Part shown: piece after piece, positions 27,068-34,816 of the stretch | Layout of the letters: every line of letters starts with the position of its first letter | How positions within the stretch are numbered: the stretch's first letter is position 1 | Position numbers and translations under genes: made by a program | The notes under the pieces: generated by a model | Told to the model about the DNA's origin: nothing | The model's database searches: none | The model's input: the letters and a program-made list of their open reading frames with translations, nothing else | Source of the DNA: Azoarcus indigens | GTDB lineage: Bacteria; Pseudomonadota; Gammaproteobacteria; Burkholderiales; Rhodocyclaceae | Assembly (NCBI RefSeq): GCF_004361735.1 | Contig: NZ_SNVV01000004.1 | Location: 1 to 64,000 of the forward strand | Length of the DNA: 64,000 nucleotides | Direction of reading: 5' to 3'

Positions 27068-28696
27068 GTGCGGATCGACTCCCGGACCACCCTCGCCTGC
27101 TACCTGCTGCTTGCGCTCGCCTATGCCGGCGGCCTCGCGGTTCCATTGATGAACAACGACTCCGGCCATCACGCCGGCATCGCGCTGAACATCTACCTCA
27201 GCGGCGACTGGCTGAGCCTGGTGACCCAGGGGCGCGACTACCTGGACAAGCCGCATCTGCTGTTCTGGCTGGCGGCGCTGTCGTTCAAGCTGTTCGGCGT
27301 CACCACCTTCGCCTATAAGCTGCCCTCGCTGCTGTTCTCGCTGCTGGCCCTCCATTCCACCGTGCGCCTGGGGCGGCTGCTGTACTCGGCGGAGGCCGGG
27401 CGGCTGGCCGGGCTGGTGCTGGCGAGCGCGCTGGCCTTCATCCTCGCCAATAACGATGTGCGCATGGACGCCATCCTTACCGGCGCCATCATCTTCTCCA
27501 TCTGGCAGCTGGCCGAATTCGCCGCCGCCGGGCGCTGGCGCAACCTGCTGCTGGGCGGCCTGGGGCTGGCGCTGGGCTTCTCCACCAAGGGCATGATAGG
27601 CGTGGCCATGCCCTGCATCGCGGTGTTCCTGCACCTCGTCTGGCGGCACGACTGGGCGCGCCTGTTCGACTGGCGCTGGCTGGCGCTGCTGCCTTGCTTC
27701 CTGTTGTTCGCCGCGCCGGTGCTGTACGCCTACTACCACCAGTTCGGCACCGGCGGGGTGAAGTTCATCCTGTGGTCGCAGAACTTCGAGCGCCTGGCCG
27801 GCGAGCGCTTCGGCAATGCCGGCGCGGACGACAAGCTGTTCTTCGTCCACACCTTCCTGTGGGCCTTCCTGCCGTGGTCGCTGCTGGCGCTGGCGGCGGT
27901 GTGGACCCACCTGCGCGCGGCTGCTGGCGCGCTGCGCCAGCCCAGGCCCGGCGTGGAGATGCTGACGCTGGGCACGCTGCTGGTGATCTTCACCATCATC
28001 TCCCTGTCGCGCTTCAAGCTGCCGCACTACCTCAACATCCTGCTGCCGCTGTTCTCGGTGATGCTGGGCGCCTGGCTGGCTGCGCGGCCGGCGGAGCGCG
28101 CCGGGCGGGCGGCCTGGGCGGCGCAGCTGGTGGTGGTGGTGGTGCTGGCGGTGCTGGCGTTGGCGCTGAACGGCTGGGCCTTCCCGGTGAGCGGGATGCT
28201 GGCGCCGGCGCTGGCGGCCTTCGCCGTGCTTGTCGGCGCGGTGCTGGTATTCCGCAGCCGGGGCTCGGTGCGGCTGCTGCTGTGCTCGCTGACCGCGGCG
28301 GTGGCCTTCAATGTGCTGCTCAACTTCAATTTCTATCCGCAGCTGCTGCGCTACCAGGCCGGCAACATGCTGGCGGCGCAGCTGGAGCGGCTGGGCGTGG
28401 CGGCGGACGAGGTGTTCTACCTGGAAGGCGAAGCCCGCGCCAACAGCTTCGATTTCTATACCGCCCGGCTGACGCCGGCACTGTCGGTGGATGAAGTGGC
28501 CGCCCGCCCCGGCGCCACCATCATCTATACCGGCGAGTCCGGCCTGGACGCGCTGGAGGCCGCCGGGTTGAAGACCGAGGCGCTGGCGGTGACCCCGGAT
28601 TTCCGGGTGACGCGATTGAATTCCCGTTTCCTCAGCCCGCTGACGCGTGAGCAGGGGCTGCAATTCCATTACCTGCTTCGTGTGGAGGCCAGATGA
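27068..28696 (+). CDS. GT39/ArnT-like polyisoprenyl-phosphate glycosyltransferase (first of two)
   Basis: Integral inner-membrane enzyme that moves a sugar from a polyprenyl-phosphate donor to a periplasmic acceptor. 542 residues with about a dozen hydrophobic helices. The N-terminal acidic loop motif appears as NNDSGHHAGIA, followed by the family's LDKPHLLFWLAAL. The start is GTG. The soluble C-terminal part is short (from about residue 430). It overlaps the downstream sialidase-fold gene by four bases. Donor and acceptor are unknown; lipid A, core or O-antigen decoration are options. Confidence 0.82.
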   Translation: MRIDSRTTLACYLLLALAYAGGLAVPLMNNDSGHHAGIALNIYLSGDWLSLVTQGRDYLDKPHLLFWLAALSFKLFGVTTFAYKLPSLLFSLLALHSTVRLGRLLYSAEAGRLAGLVLASALAFILANNDVRMDAILTGAIIFSIWQLAEFAAAGRWRNLLLGGLGLALGFSTKGMIGVAMPCIAVFLHLVWRHDWARLFDWRWLALLPCFLLFAAPVLYAYYHQFGTGGVKFILWSQNFERLAGERFGNAGADDKLFFVHTFLWAFLPWSLLALAAVWTHLRAAAGALRQPRPGVEMLTLGTLLVIFTIISLSRFKLPHYLNILLPLFSVMLGAWLAARPAERAGRAAWAAQLVVVVVLAVLALALNGWAFPVSGMLAPALAAFAVLVGAVLVFRSRGSVRLLLCSLTAAVAFNVLLNFNFYPQLLRYQAGNMLAAQLERLGVAADEVFYLEGEARANSFDFYTARLTPALSVDEVAARPGATIIYTGESGLDALEAAGLKTEALAVTPDFRVTRLNSRFLSPLTREQGLQFHYLLRVEAR

Positions 28697-29979
28697 GTCT
28701 TGCCCTGCGTGCCGGCGCCTGCGCGCTGATCGTCGGTGTTTCGCTGTGGACCGCCTGGCCCGGCCTGCATGCACCGGCGCCCGCCGGCCTGGTACCGCCG
28801 GGCAAGGCCGCTGCCGCCGATGGCGCGGGCGCGGCACAGCCGCTGTTCGCCAGCGCCATCGCCAGCGCGGTGTCACCGCCGCGGGTGCATGCCGCCTCGG
28901 TGACGGAACTTGCCGATGGCCGGCTCTACGCCACCTGGTTCGGCGGCGAGCGCGAAGGCGGCGAGGAGGTGAAGATCTACGGTGCCCACTTTGACCCCGC
29001 CACTGGCGCCTGGGGTGAGCAGCACATCGTCGCCTCGCCGGAGAGCACCGCGGCGGACCTCGGCTACTTCGTGCGCAAGGTCGGCAATCCGGTGACCTTC
29101 ACCACGCCGGCTGGCGAGCTGTGGCTGGTGTACGTCAGCGTCAGCATGGGCGGCTGGGCCACCAGCCACCTCAACCTGATGCGCTCCACCGACAAGGGCG
29201 CCAACTGGCAGCCGGCGCAACGGCTGGTGACCTCGCCCTTCTTCAACCTCAGCACGCTGGTGAAGGCCTACCCGGTGTTCTACGCCAACGGCGACATCGG
29301 CCTGCCGGTCTATCACGAGATGGGCGGCAAGTTCGCCGAGTTGCTGCTGCTGTCGCCCACCGGCGAGGTGAAGCAGAAGGTGCGCATGGACCACGGCCGC
29401 CGCTCGCTGCAGCCGGTGATGCTGGTGCAGGACGAACAGCGCGCGGTGGCGCTGCTGCGCTACGGCGCCGAGGAGTCGCTGTACCGCGCCTGGCGCATCG
29501 AGACCAAGGACGCGGGCCGCAGCTGGTCCGGCGTGGAGGCGACCGACCTGCCCAACCCCAACTCGGCCCTGGCCGCGCTGCGGATGGAGGATGGCCGCAT
29601 GCTGGCGGTGGCCAATGACACTGAGGATGAGCGCCTGCGCCTGTCCTTGCTCGTCAGCGAGGACGAGGGCCGCCACTGGCGCGCCATCCACCGCTTCGAA
29701 GACCGCAGCGACAGCGCAGGCAAGCCGCTGGACCTTGTTGCCTTCCGCAGCCGGCTGGCGGGCGACCTGCCGGCGCTGGGCCCCGGCCCCGCCGCGGAGG
29801 CGGTGGCCGAGGTCGCCGAGCGCAACCTCTGCCGCGACGGCGGCAACTGCAGTTGGCAGTACGACTACCCCTACCTGATCCAGGCCCGCAACGGCGACTA
29901 CCACCTCGTCTACACCTGGAACCGCAGTTTCGTGCGCCATATCCGCTTCAACCGGGCCTGGCTGGAGGAAAGGCTGTGA
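28693..29979 (+). CDS. Sialidase-fold (BNR/Asp-box) exported or membrane-tethered protein
   Basis: 428 residues. A hydrophobic N-terminus (GACALIVGVSLWTAWPGL) serves as signal anchor. The rest is a predicted beta-propeller with three Asp boxes: STDKGANWQ, TKDAGRSWS and SEDEGRHWR. The opening LADGRLYATWFGGEREGGEE is typical of the bacterial sialidase-like family (PF13088 type). Whether it cleaves sialic or other nonulosonic acids is not shown. It is coupled by overlaps to a GT39 enzyme upstream and a membrane protein downstream, suggesting surface-glycan trimming or binding. Confidence 0.78.
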   Translation: MSLALRAGACALIVGVSLWTAWPGLHAPAPAGLVPPGKAAAADGAGAAQPLFASAIASAVSPPRVHAASVTELADGRLYATWFGGEREGGEEVKIYGAHFDPATGAWGEQHIVASPESTAADLGYFVRKVGNPVTFTTPAGELWLVYVSVSMGGWATSHLNLMRSTDKGANWQPAQRLVTSPFFNLSTLVKAYPVFYANGDIGLPVYHEMGGKFAELLLLSPTGEVKQKVRMDHGRRSLQPVMLVQDEQRAVALLRYGAEESLYRAWRIETKDAGRSWSGVEATDLPNPNSALAALRMEDGRMLAVANDTEDERLRLSLLVSEDEGRHWRAIHRFEDRSDSAGKPLDLVAFRSRLAGDLPALGPGPAAEAVAEVAERNLCRDGGNCSWQYDYPYLIQARNGDYHLVYTWNRSFVRHIRFNRAWLEERL

Positions 29980-30578
29980 CCGCTATCCATGATGTGCTGG
30001 CCTGGGCGCTGGCCCTTTCCCTGTGCGTGCCCGGCCTGCGCGGCCGGCCGCTGCTGGCGCTGATCGCGCTGGCCGTGTGGGCGGCGCTGCTGAACGTGCC
30101 GCTGGTCGGGATCTCGCCGATCGCAGTGCTGCGCGGCCTGTTCGCCGAGCCGGCCCCGACCACCACGCTGGTGCTGGCCGGCCTGCTGCTGGCGCGCACC
30201 GGCTGCAGCTGCGTGTTCCGCGCCGGCGAGGCACGGGCCATTGCCGTGCTGGCGGCGGTCACCGGCCTGCTGTTCTACCCGCCGGCGCTGGGTGTGGGCG
30301 CGACCGACCCCTACGCCTGGGGCTACGGCGGCGCGGTGCTGCCGCTGGCCGCCGGCGGGCTGGCGCTGGTGGCGGCCTTGCTGGGCGCCCGTCTGCTGCC
30401 GCTGGCGCTGGGGGTGGCGCTGGTGAGCTGGCGCCTGGGCGTATTCGATTCGCCCAACCTGTGGGATTACCTGATCGACCCGCTGTTTTCCATCGGCTGC
30501 CTGATCGCGCTGGTGGTCGGGGTGTTCCGCCCGCGGCGGGCGCGGCGCGACCAGTCGGATCTGCGCTACGCGGCTTGA
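29976..30578 (+). CDS. Unknown polytopic membrane protein, 200 residues
   Basis: Not recognised. GTG start overlaps the sialidase stop (GTGA). Six or so hydrophobic segments cover most of the length, e.g. VLAWALALSLCVPGL, LLALIALAVWAALLNV, AAVTGLLFYPPAL and LFSIGCLIALVVGVF. A Cys-x-Cys pair (RTGCSCVFRAG) sits between helices. A short basic tail ends it. As the third gene of a coupled operon it probably works with the GT39 enzyme, but no catalytic motif is visible. Confidence 0.7.
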   Translation: MTAIHDVLAWALALSLCVPGLRGRPLLALIALAVWAALLNVPLVGISPIAVLRGLFAEPAPTTTLVLAGLLLARTGCSCVFRAGEARAIAVLAAVTGLLFYPPALGVGATDPYAWGYGGAVLPLAAGGLALVAALLGARLLPLALGVALVSWRLGVFDSPNLWDYLIDPLFSIGCLIALVVGVFRPRRARRDQSDLRYAA

Positions 30579-30762
30579 ACAGGGGCGGTGGTATCGCCGG
30601 CCGGTGGCCGGGCAAGCGAGGCCACCGCTATCGCAAGGCGGCAATCGCATGGCTCGCCGTGGGTTCCACGGCTTGCCGCAACAGGTTTCGCGCAAGTCCC
30701 TTTACTCAGGGTGAAGGGCTTCCTCCGCTGGAGCGCCGCGCCAGCTCCGGCCCTGGGCAGCC

Positions 30763-31641
30763 TCAGGCCTCGCGGCCAAACGCGCTGAAACGCGCCGGAT
30801 ACAGGCCGGCCGCGGCCAGATCGGCGACGAATTCCCCGCTCGCCAGATAGGCCAGCTCCGCCTCCCGCGGCGTGGTCAGCGGATCGCAGGCAATCAGCGC
30901 CGCATCCACCCGGCCGGGGTGCACATGCACCAGCGGCCGCGGGCCGGTGTCGGCGAGGAAGCGGCGCATGCGCTCGCCGAAGGGCGGCGCGGCGCTGAAG
31001 TCGTGTAGGCCGGAGAAGCCCTCGTTCATCGGCAGGCCGGCAGTGCGCGCCTGCTGGCGCAGGCCGCGTCCCAGGGCGGAAATGAACAGCGCCTTGCCGG
31101 TGGCGATGCCGCGCCTCAGGCTGCGGTCCGGCGCCTCCACGCAGTTGCGCACCCACACCCGGCCGGCGGGGTAGCGCCGCCGCAGCTCCGCCACCACCGC
31201 GTCGCGCACGCCCGGCAGCAGGTGGACGTGCTGATGGCCGTCCACATAATCCGGCGGCGCGCCCCAGGCATCTTCGAAGGCGTCCAGCTGGGCGCGCACT
31301 TCCTCCGCCACCGCCGCGGCCGGCAGATGGCGGGCGAGGGTGCGGGCGAGCAGGCGCTTCAGCGGCGGCAGGCGGCCGCCCGCCGCCAGCCCATGCAGGT
31401 CGCCCGCGAGCGGGGCGTGATCGGTCAGGGTGAGGTGCAGGCCGACGTCGGCCGGGGTGGCCGCCACCACCGCGCGCAACTCGCCTGCGGCGCGTCGCCA
31501 GTCGGGCAGGCCGCTCATGCAGCTGGTGGCGGAAAGCCGCCCGGCGGCGATCAGTTCGGCGATGGCGGCGCTGACGCCGGGAGCGAGGCCGTAGTCGTCG
31601 GCGCAGACGATGATGGGGCGGGCAGGAAGTAATTCACGCAT
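30763..31641 (-). CDS. ChbG/YdjC-family carbohydrate deacetylase
   Basis: 292-residue metal-dependent deacetylase. The metal-binding pair is visible as IIVCADDYGLAPGV near the N-terminus and DGHQHVHLLPGV, with the catalytic-region HVHPGR near the C-terminus. Relatives deacetylate diacetylchitobiose or, as HpnK, are tied to hopanoid genes, none of which are here. It stands alone on the minus strand between two plus-strand glycosyltransferase operons, which suggests an N-acetyl sugar intermediate. The chosen ATG is ten codons inside the longest frame. Confidence 0.85.
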   Translation of the reverse strand: MRELLPARPIIVCADDYGLAPGVSAAIAELIAAGRLSATSCMSGLPDWRRAAGELRAVVAATPADVGLHLTLTDHAPLAGDLHGLAAGGRLPPLKRLLARTLARHLPAAAVAEEVRAQLDAFEDAWGAPPDYVDGHQHVHLLPGVRDAVVAELRRRYPAGRVWVRNCVEAPDRSLRRGIATGKALFISALGRGLRQQARTAGLPMNEGFSGLHDFSAAPPFGERMRRFLADTGPRPLVHVHPGRVDAALIACDPLTTPREAELAYLASGEFVADLAAAGLYPARFSAFGREA

Positions 31642-31683
31642 GGCAATAACTGGAAACTGGTCGGCAGTCAACGCGCCGCCAGT

Positions 31684-32745
31684 GTGCCTCGTTTACGCCT
31701 GCATGCCTCCCTCGTGGAGGAGTTTCGTGAGACCGCCACCGTGTCCCGTCCCGATCTCCATCAAACCCTGGCCGCAGCCGCCACACCCACCCAGCCCGCC
31801 GTGCCGGCGATGTCCGTGGTGGTGCCGCTTTACAACGAAAGCGGCTCGCTGAACCTGCTGCACGAGCGCCTGTGCGGGGTACTGGATGCGCTGCCGCTGG
31901 CGCGCCGGGAGATCGTGTTCGTGGACGACGGCAGCCGCGACACCACCTTTGCCGAGGTTGCCGCGCTGTGCCTGCGCGATCCGACCATCAAGGCCATCCG
32001 CTTCGCCCGCAACTTCGGCAAGGAGGCGGCCATGGCCGCCGGCCTGCGCGCGGCCACTGGCGACGTGATCGTGCTGATGGACGGCGACCTGCAGCATCCG
32101 CCGGAGCTGATCCCGGAGATGCTGGAGCGCTGGCACAAGGGCGCGCGCATGGTGACTGCGGTGCGGCGCTCGCGGGATACCGACCCCTGGCTGCGACGCA
32201 AGCTGTCGCAGGCCTTCTACGGCCTGTTCCGCCGCGTGTCCGAAGTGGCGCTGACCGAGGGCGGCGGCGACTACCGCCTGTTCGACCGGACGGTGGTGGA
32301 CGCCATCAACAGCCTGCCGGAGCGCACCCGCTTCATGAAGGGCATCACCAGCTGGGTGGGCTTCCGCCACGAGCAGGTGGATTTCGAGCCGGCCGAGCGC
32401 GCCGCCGGCGCCTCGGCCTGGTCCATGTGGCGGCTGGGCCGCTACGCGCTCGACGGTCTTTCCGCCTTCAGCACGCTGCCGCTGCGGGTGTGGTCGCTGA
32501 TCGGCCTGGGCATGGCGGCGCTGTCCGGCGCCTACGGCGGTTGGCTGGTGCTGCGCACGATGATCTGGGGCGTGGATGTGCCCGGCTACGCCTCCATCAT
32601 GGTGGCGGTGCTGTTCATGTCCGGCATCCAGCTCATCAGCCTCGGGGTGCTGGGTGAGTACGTTGGCCGCATCTTCACCGAGGTGAAGGCGCGCCCGCTC
32701 TATCTGGTGGCCGAGCGCCTGGGCTTCGAGGAGCCGCGCCGGTGA
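31684..32745 (+). CDS. GT2 family polyprenyl-phosphate glycosyltransferase, GtrB/ArnC-like
   Basis: Transfers a sugar from a nucleotide donor to undecaprenyl phosphate on the cytoplasmic face. 353 residues: GT-A domain with SVVVPLYNESGSL, FVDDGSRDTT and LMDGDLQHPPELI, and an amphipathic region ending in two C-terminal helices (VWSLIGLGMAALSGAYGGWL and ASIMVAVLFMSGIQLISLGV). GTG start is uncertain; GTG at 31741 or ATG at 31810 are alternatives. It is coupled by GTGA overlap to the second GT39 gene and followed by GtrA. Confidence 0.88.
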   Translation: MPRLRLHASLVEEFRETATVSRPDLHQTLAAAATPTQPAVPAMSVVVPLYNESGSLNLLHERLCGVLDALPLARREIVFVDDGSRDTTFAEVAALCLRDPTIKAIRFARNFGKEAAMAAGLRAATGDVIVLMDGDLQHPPELIPEMLERWHKGARMVTAVRRSRDTDPWLRRKLSQAFYGLFRRVSEVALTEGGGDYRLFDRTVVDAINSLPERTRFMKGITSWVGFRHEQVDFEPAERAAGASAWSMWRLGRYALDGLSAFSTLPLRVWSLIGLGMAALSGAYGGWLVLRTMIWGVDVPGYASIMVAVLFMSGIQLISLGVLGEYVGRIFTEVKARPLYLVAERLGFEEPRR

Positions 32746-34391
32746 GCCGCAGCGGGGAAGCGACCGCCGGCACGCTGGCGCCGGCGGCGCGCGCATTCGC
32801 GCTGTCGCCCGCCTGGGCATTGCGGCTGGCGATGGGCCTGCTGGCCGCCGCCGGCCTGTTCGCGCTGCTGGCCTTCCGCCACTACGGCATCAGCAACGAT
32901 GAGGAGGTGCAGCATGTGTATGGCCGCCTGCTGCTGGATTTCTACACCTCCGGCTTCGCAGACCACAGCGCCTTCGCCTACAAGAACCTCTACCTCTACG
33001 GCGGCCTGTTCGACCTGATCGCCGCCGGCCTGGAACGCTTGTTCCCGGCGATGAACGTGTGGGATCTGCGCCACCTGCTGTCGGCCGGCTTCGGCCTCGG
33101 CGGTGCGCTGGGCACCTGGCTGCTGGCGCGGCGGCTGGCGGGCGAATGGGCCGGGCTGGGCGCGCTGGTGCTGCTGTTGGCCACTGGCGCCTGGACCGGC
33201 GCGATGTTCACCCATACCAAGGATGTGCCCTTCGCCGCCACCATGGTGTGGTCACTGTACTTCACGGTGCGGGTGCTGGAGAGCCTGCCGCGGCCGGCGC
33301 TGCGCGACGTGCTGGGCCTGGGTTTCGCCCTGGGCTGCGCCTTCGGCCTGCGGGTGGGCGCGGTGTTCGCGGTGTTCTACCTCGGCGTCGGCCTGATGGC
33401 CTGGGCCTGGATGGGCGCGGCCGACCTGCGCAGCCGCGGCGGCCTGCTGCTGCGCGCGGCGCAGGGGCTGTGGCCGGCGGTGCTGCTGGCCTTTGCGCTG
33501 ATGGCGCTGTGCTGGCCGTGGTCGGTGATGGCGCCGGAGAACCTCTACACCGCGATGACCACTTTCTCCCACTTCTCCTTCCAGCTCACCACCATCCTGG
33601 ACGGCGAGGTGATGAAGAACGGCGACGTGCCCGGCACTTATCTCGCCCACTACCTGCTGGTGCGCCTGCCGGAGCTGTTCCTGATCGGCATTTCCCTGGC
33701 GGCGCTGGCCGGCGTGCGCGCGTTGCCCGGCCTGCTGGTCTCCGCCCAGGCCCGCGGTGAGGCGCTGCGCTGGCTGCCGGTGGTGCTGGCCGCCGGCTTC
33801 CCGCTGGCCTACACCCTGCTGGCGGCGCCGCCGCTGTACAACGGCATCCGCCACTTCACCTTCCTGTTGCCGCCGCTGGCAGTGCTGGGTGGCGCCGGCC
33901 TGGCGGCCGCCTGGCGCTGGGCGCAGCCCTGGCCGCGCGGCCGGCTGCTGGCCCTGGGCGCCTGTGCGGTGCTGGCGCTGGGGCACGCCATCAACCTCGC
34001 CCGGCTGCATCCATACGAGTACGTGGCGTACAACAGCATCGCTGGTGGCCTGCATGGCACCCAGGACCGCTGGGAGCAGGATTACTGGGCGGCGACGGTG
34101 AAGGAACTGGTGGCCGATCTGCGCACCCGGGTGAGCCGCGAGGGCGGCCAGACCCGGCCCTACCTGGTGGCGGTCTGCGCCGAGCCGCTGCAGGCGGCGG
34201 CCTGGCTGGACGCGCGCTTCCAGGTGACCACCGACTGGCGCGCGGCGGACTTCTTCATCTCGCCCACCCACATGGATTGCCACACCGCGATGCAGGGCCG
34301 CATCGTCGGTGAAGTGGTGCGCGAGGGCGTGGAGCTGGGCGTGCTGCGCGACCGCCGCGGCCTGGCGGATGACGAGCGCATTCCGCGATGA
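32742..34391 (+). CDS. GT39-like membrane glycosyltransferase (second of two)
   Basis: 549 residues with about a dozen membrane segments. The N-terminal acidic motif is YGISNDEEVQHVYGR, and FTHTKDVPFAATMVW is the counterpart of the GT39 DKPP-type loop. It differs clearly from the first GT39 protein, so it is not a recent duplicate. The soluble C-terminal domain (from about residue 430) has WEQDYWAATVKELVADL. It probably uses the polyprenyl-phosphate sugar made by the upstream GT2 enzyme. Confidence 0.8.
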   Translation: MSRSGEATAGTLAPAARAFALSPAWALRLAMGLLAAAGLFALLAFRHYGISNDEEVQHVYGRLLLDFYTSGFADHSAFAYKNLYLYGGLFDLIAAGLERLFPAMNVWDLRHLLSAGFGLGGALGTWLLARRLAGEWAGLGALVLLLATGAWTGAMFTHTKDVPFAATMVWSLYFTVRVLESLPRPALRDVLGLGFALGCAFGLRVGAVFAVFYLGVGLMAWAWMGAADLRSRGGLLLRAAQGLWPAVLLAFALMALCWPWSVMAPENLYTAMTTFSHFSFQLTTILDGEVMKNGDVPGTYLAHYLLVRLPELFLIGISLAALAGVRALPGLLVSAQARGEALRWLPVVLAAGFPLAYTLLAAPPLYNGIRHFTFLLPPLAVLGGAGLAAAWRWAQPWPRGRLLALGACAVLALGHAINLARLHPYEYVAYNSIAGGLHGTQDRWEQDYWAATVKELVADLRTRVSREGGQTRPYLVAVCAEPLQAAAWLDARFQVTTDWRAADFFISPTHMDCHTAMQGRIVGEVVREGVELGVLRDRRGLADDERIPR

Positions 34392-34404
34392 GGCCGATGC
34401 CGGC

Positions 34405-34806
34405 ATGACGGGCTCGCCGCTGCTGGGCCGGCTGATCCGCTTCGCCGCGGTGGGGGCGGTGGGCACCGCCGGACACTACCTGACGCTGATCGCCGTGGTG
34501 GAAGGCCTGGGCGGCGATCCGGTGGCGGGCTCGGTGGCCGGCTTCCTGGTTGGCGCCCTGATCAATTACAGCCTGAACCGCGCCATCGTATTCCGCTCTG
34601 GCCGTGCCCATCGCGAGGCGCTGCCGCGCTTCCTGGCGGTCGCCGGGCTGGGGCTGGTGTGGAACGGACTGCTGATGAGCCTGCTCACCCATGCGCTTGG
34701 CGTGCATTACCTGCTGGCACAGATCCTGGTGACGGCGCTGCTTCTGTTCTGGCACTACGCCGGCAATGCCTTGTGGACCTTCGCCGAGCGCCCCTCCGGG
34801 CGCTGA
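34405..34806 (+). CDS. GtrA-family membrane protein (polyprenyl-phosphate-sugar flippase)
   Basis: 133 residues with four helices: RFAAVGAVGTAGHYLTLIAV, AGSVAGFLVGALINYSLNR, FLAVAGLGLVWNGLLMSLL and LAQILVTALLLFWHYAGNALW. The NYSLNRAIVFRS loop is the family signature. GtrA proteins are thought to flip undecaprenyl-phosphate-linked sugars. With GtrB-like GT2 and GT39 upstream this completes a three-component Gtr-type surface-glycan modification cassette. Confidence 0.88.
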   Translation: MTGSPLLGRLIRFAAVGAVGTAGHYLTLIAVVEGLGGDPVAGSVAGFLVGALINYSLNRAIVFRSGRAHREALPRFLAVAGLGLVWNGLLMSLLTHALGVHYLLAQILVTALLLFWHYAGNALWTFAERPSGR

Positions 34807-34816
34807 GCGCGGCAGC

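Noticed and set aside
27047-28876. 609-codon open frame antisense to the first GT39 gene
   Set aside because: Gln/Arg/His-rich repetitive product typical of the complement of a Leu/Ala-rich membrane protein gene.
30579-30762. Gap between the unknown membrane protein and the ChbG gene, checked for a small gene or terminator
   Set aside because: Only short G+C-rich inverted repeats without T-runs are present; no frame has a convincing ribosome site.
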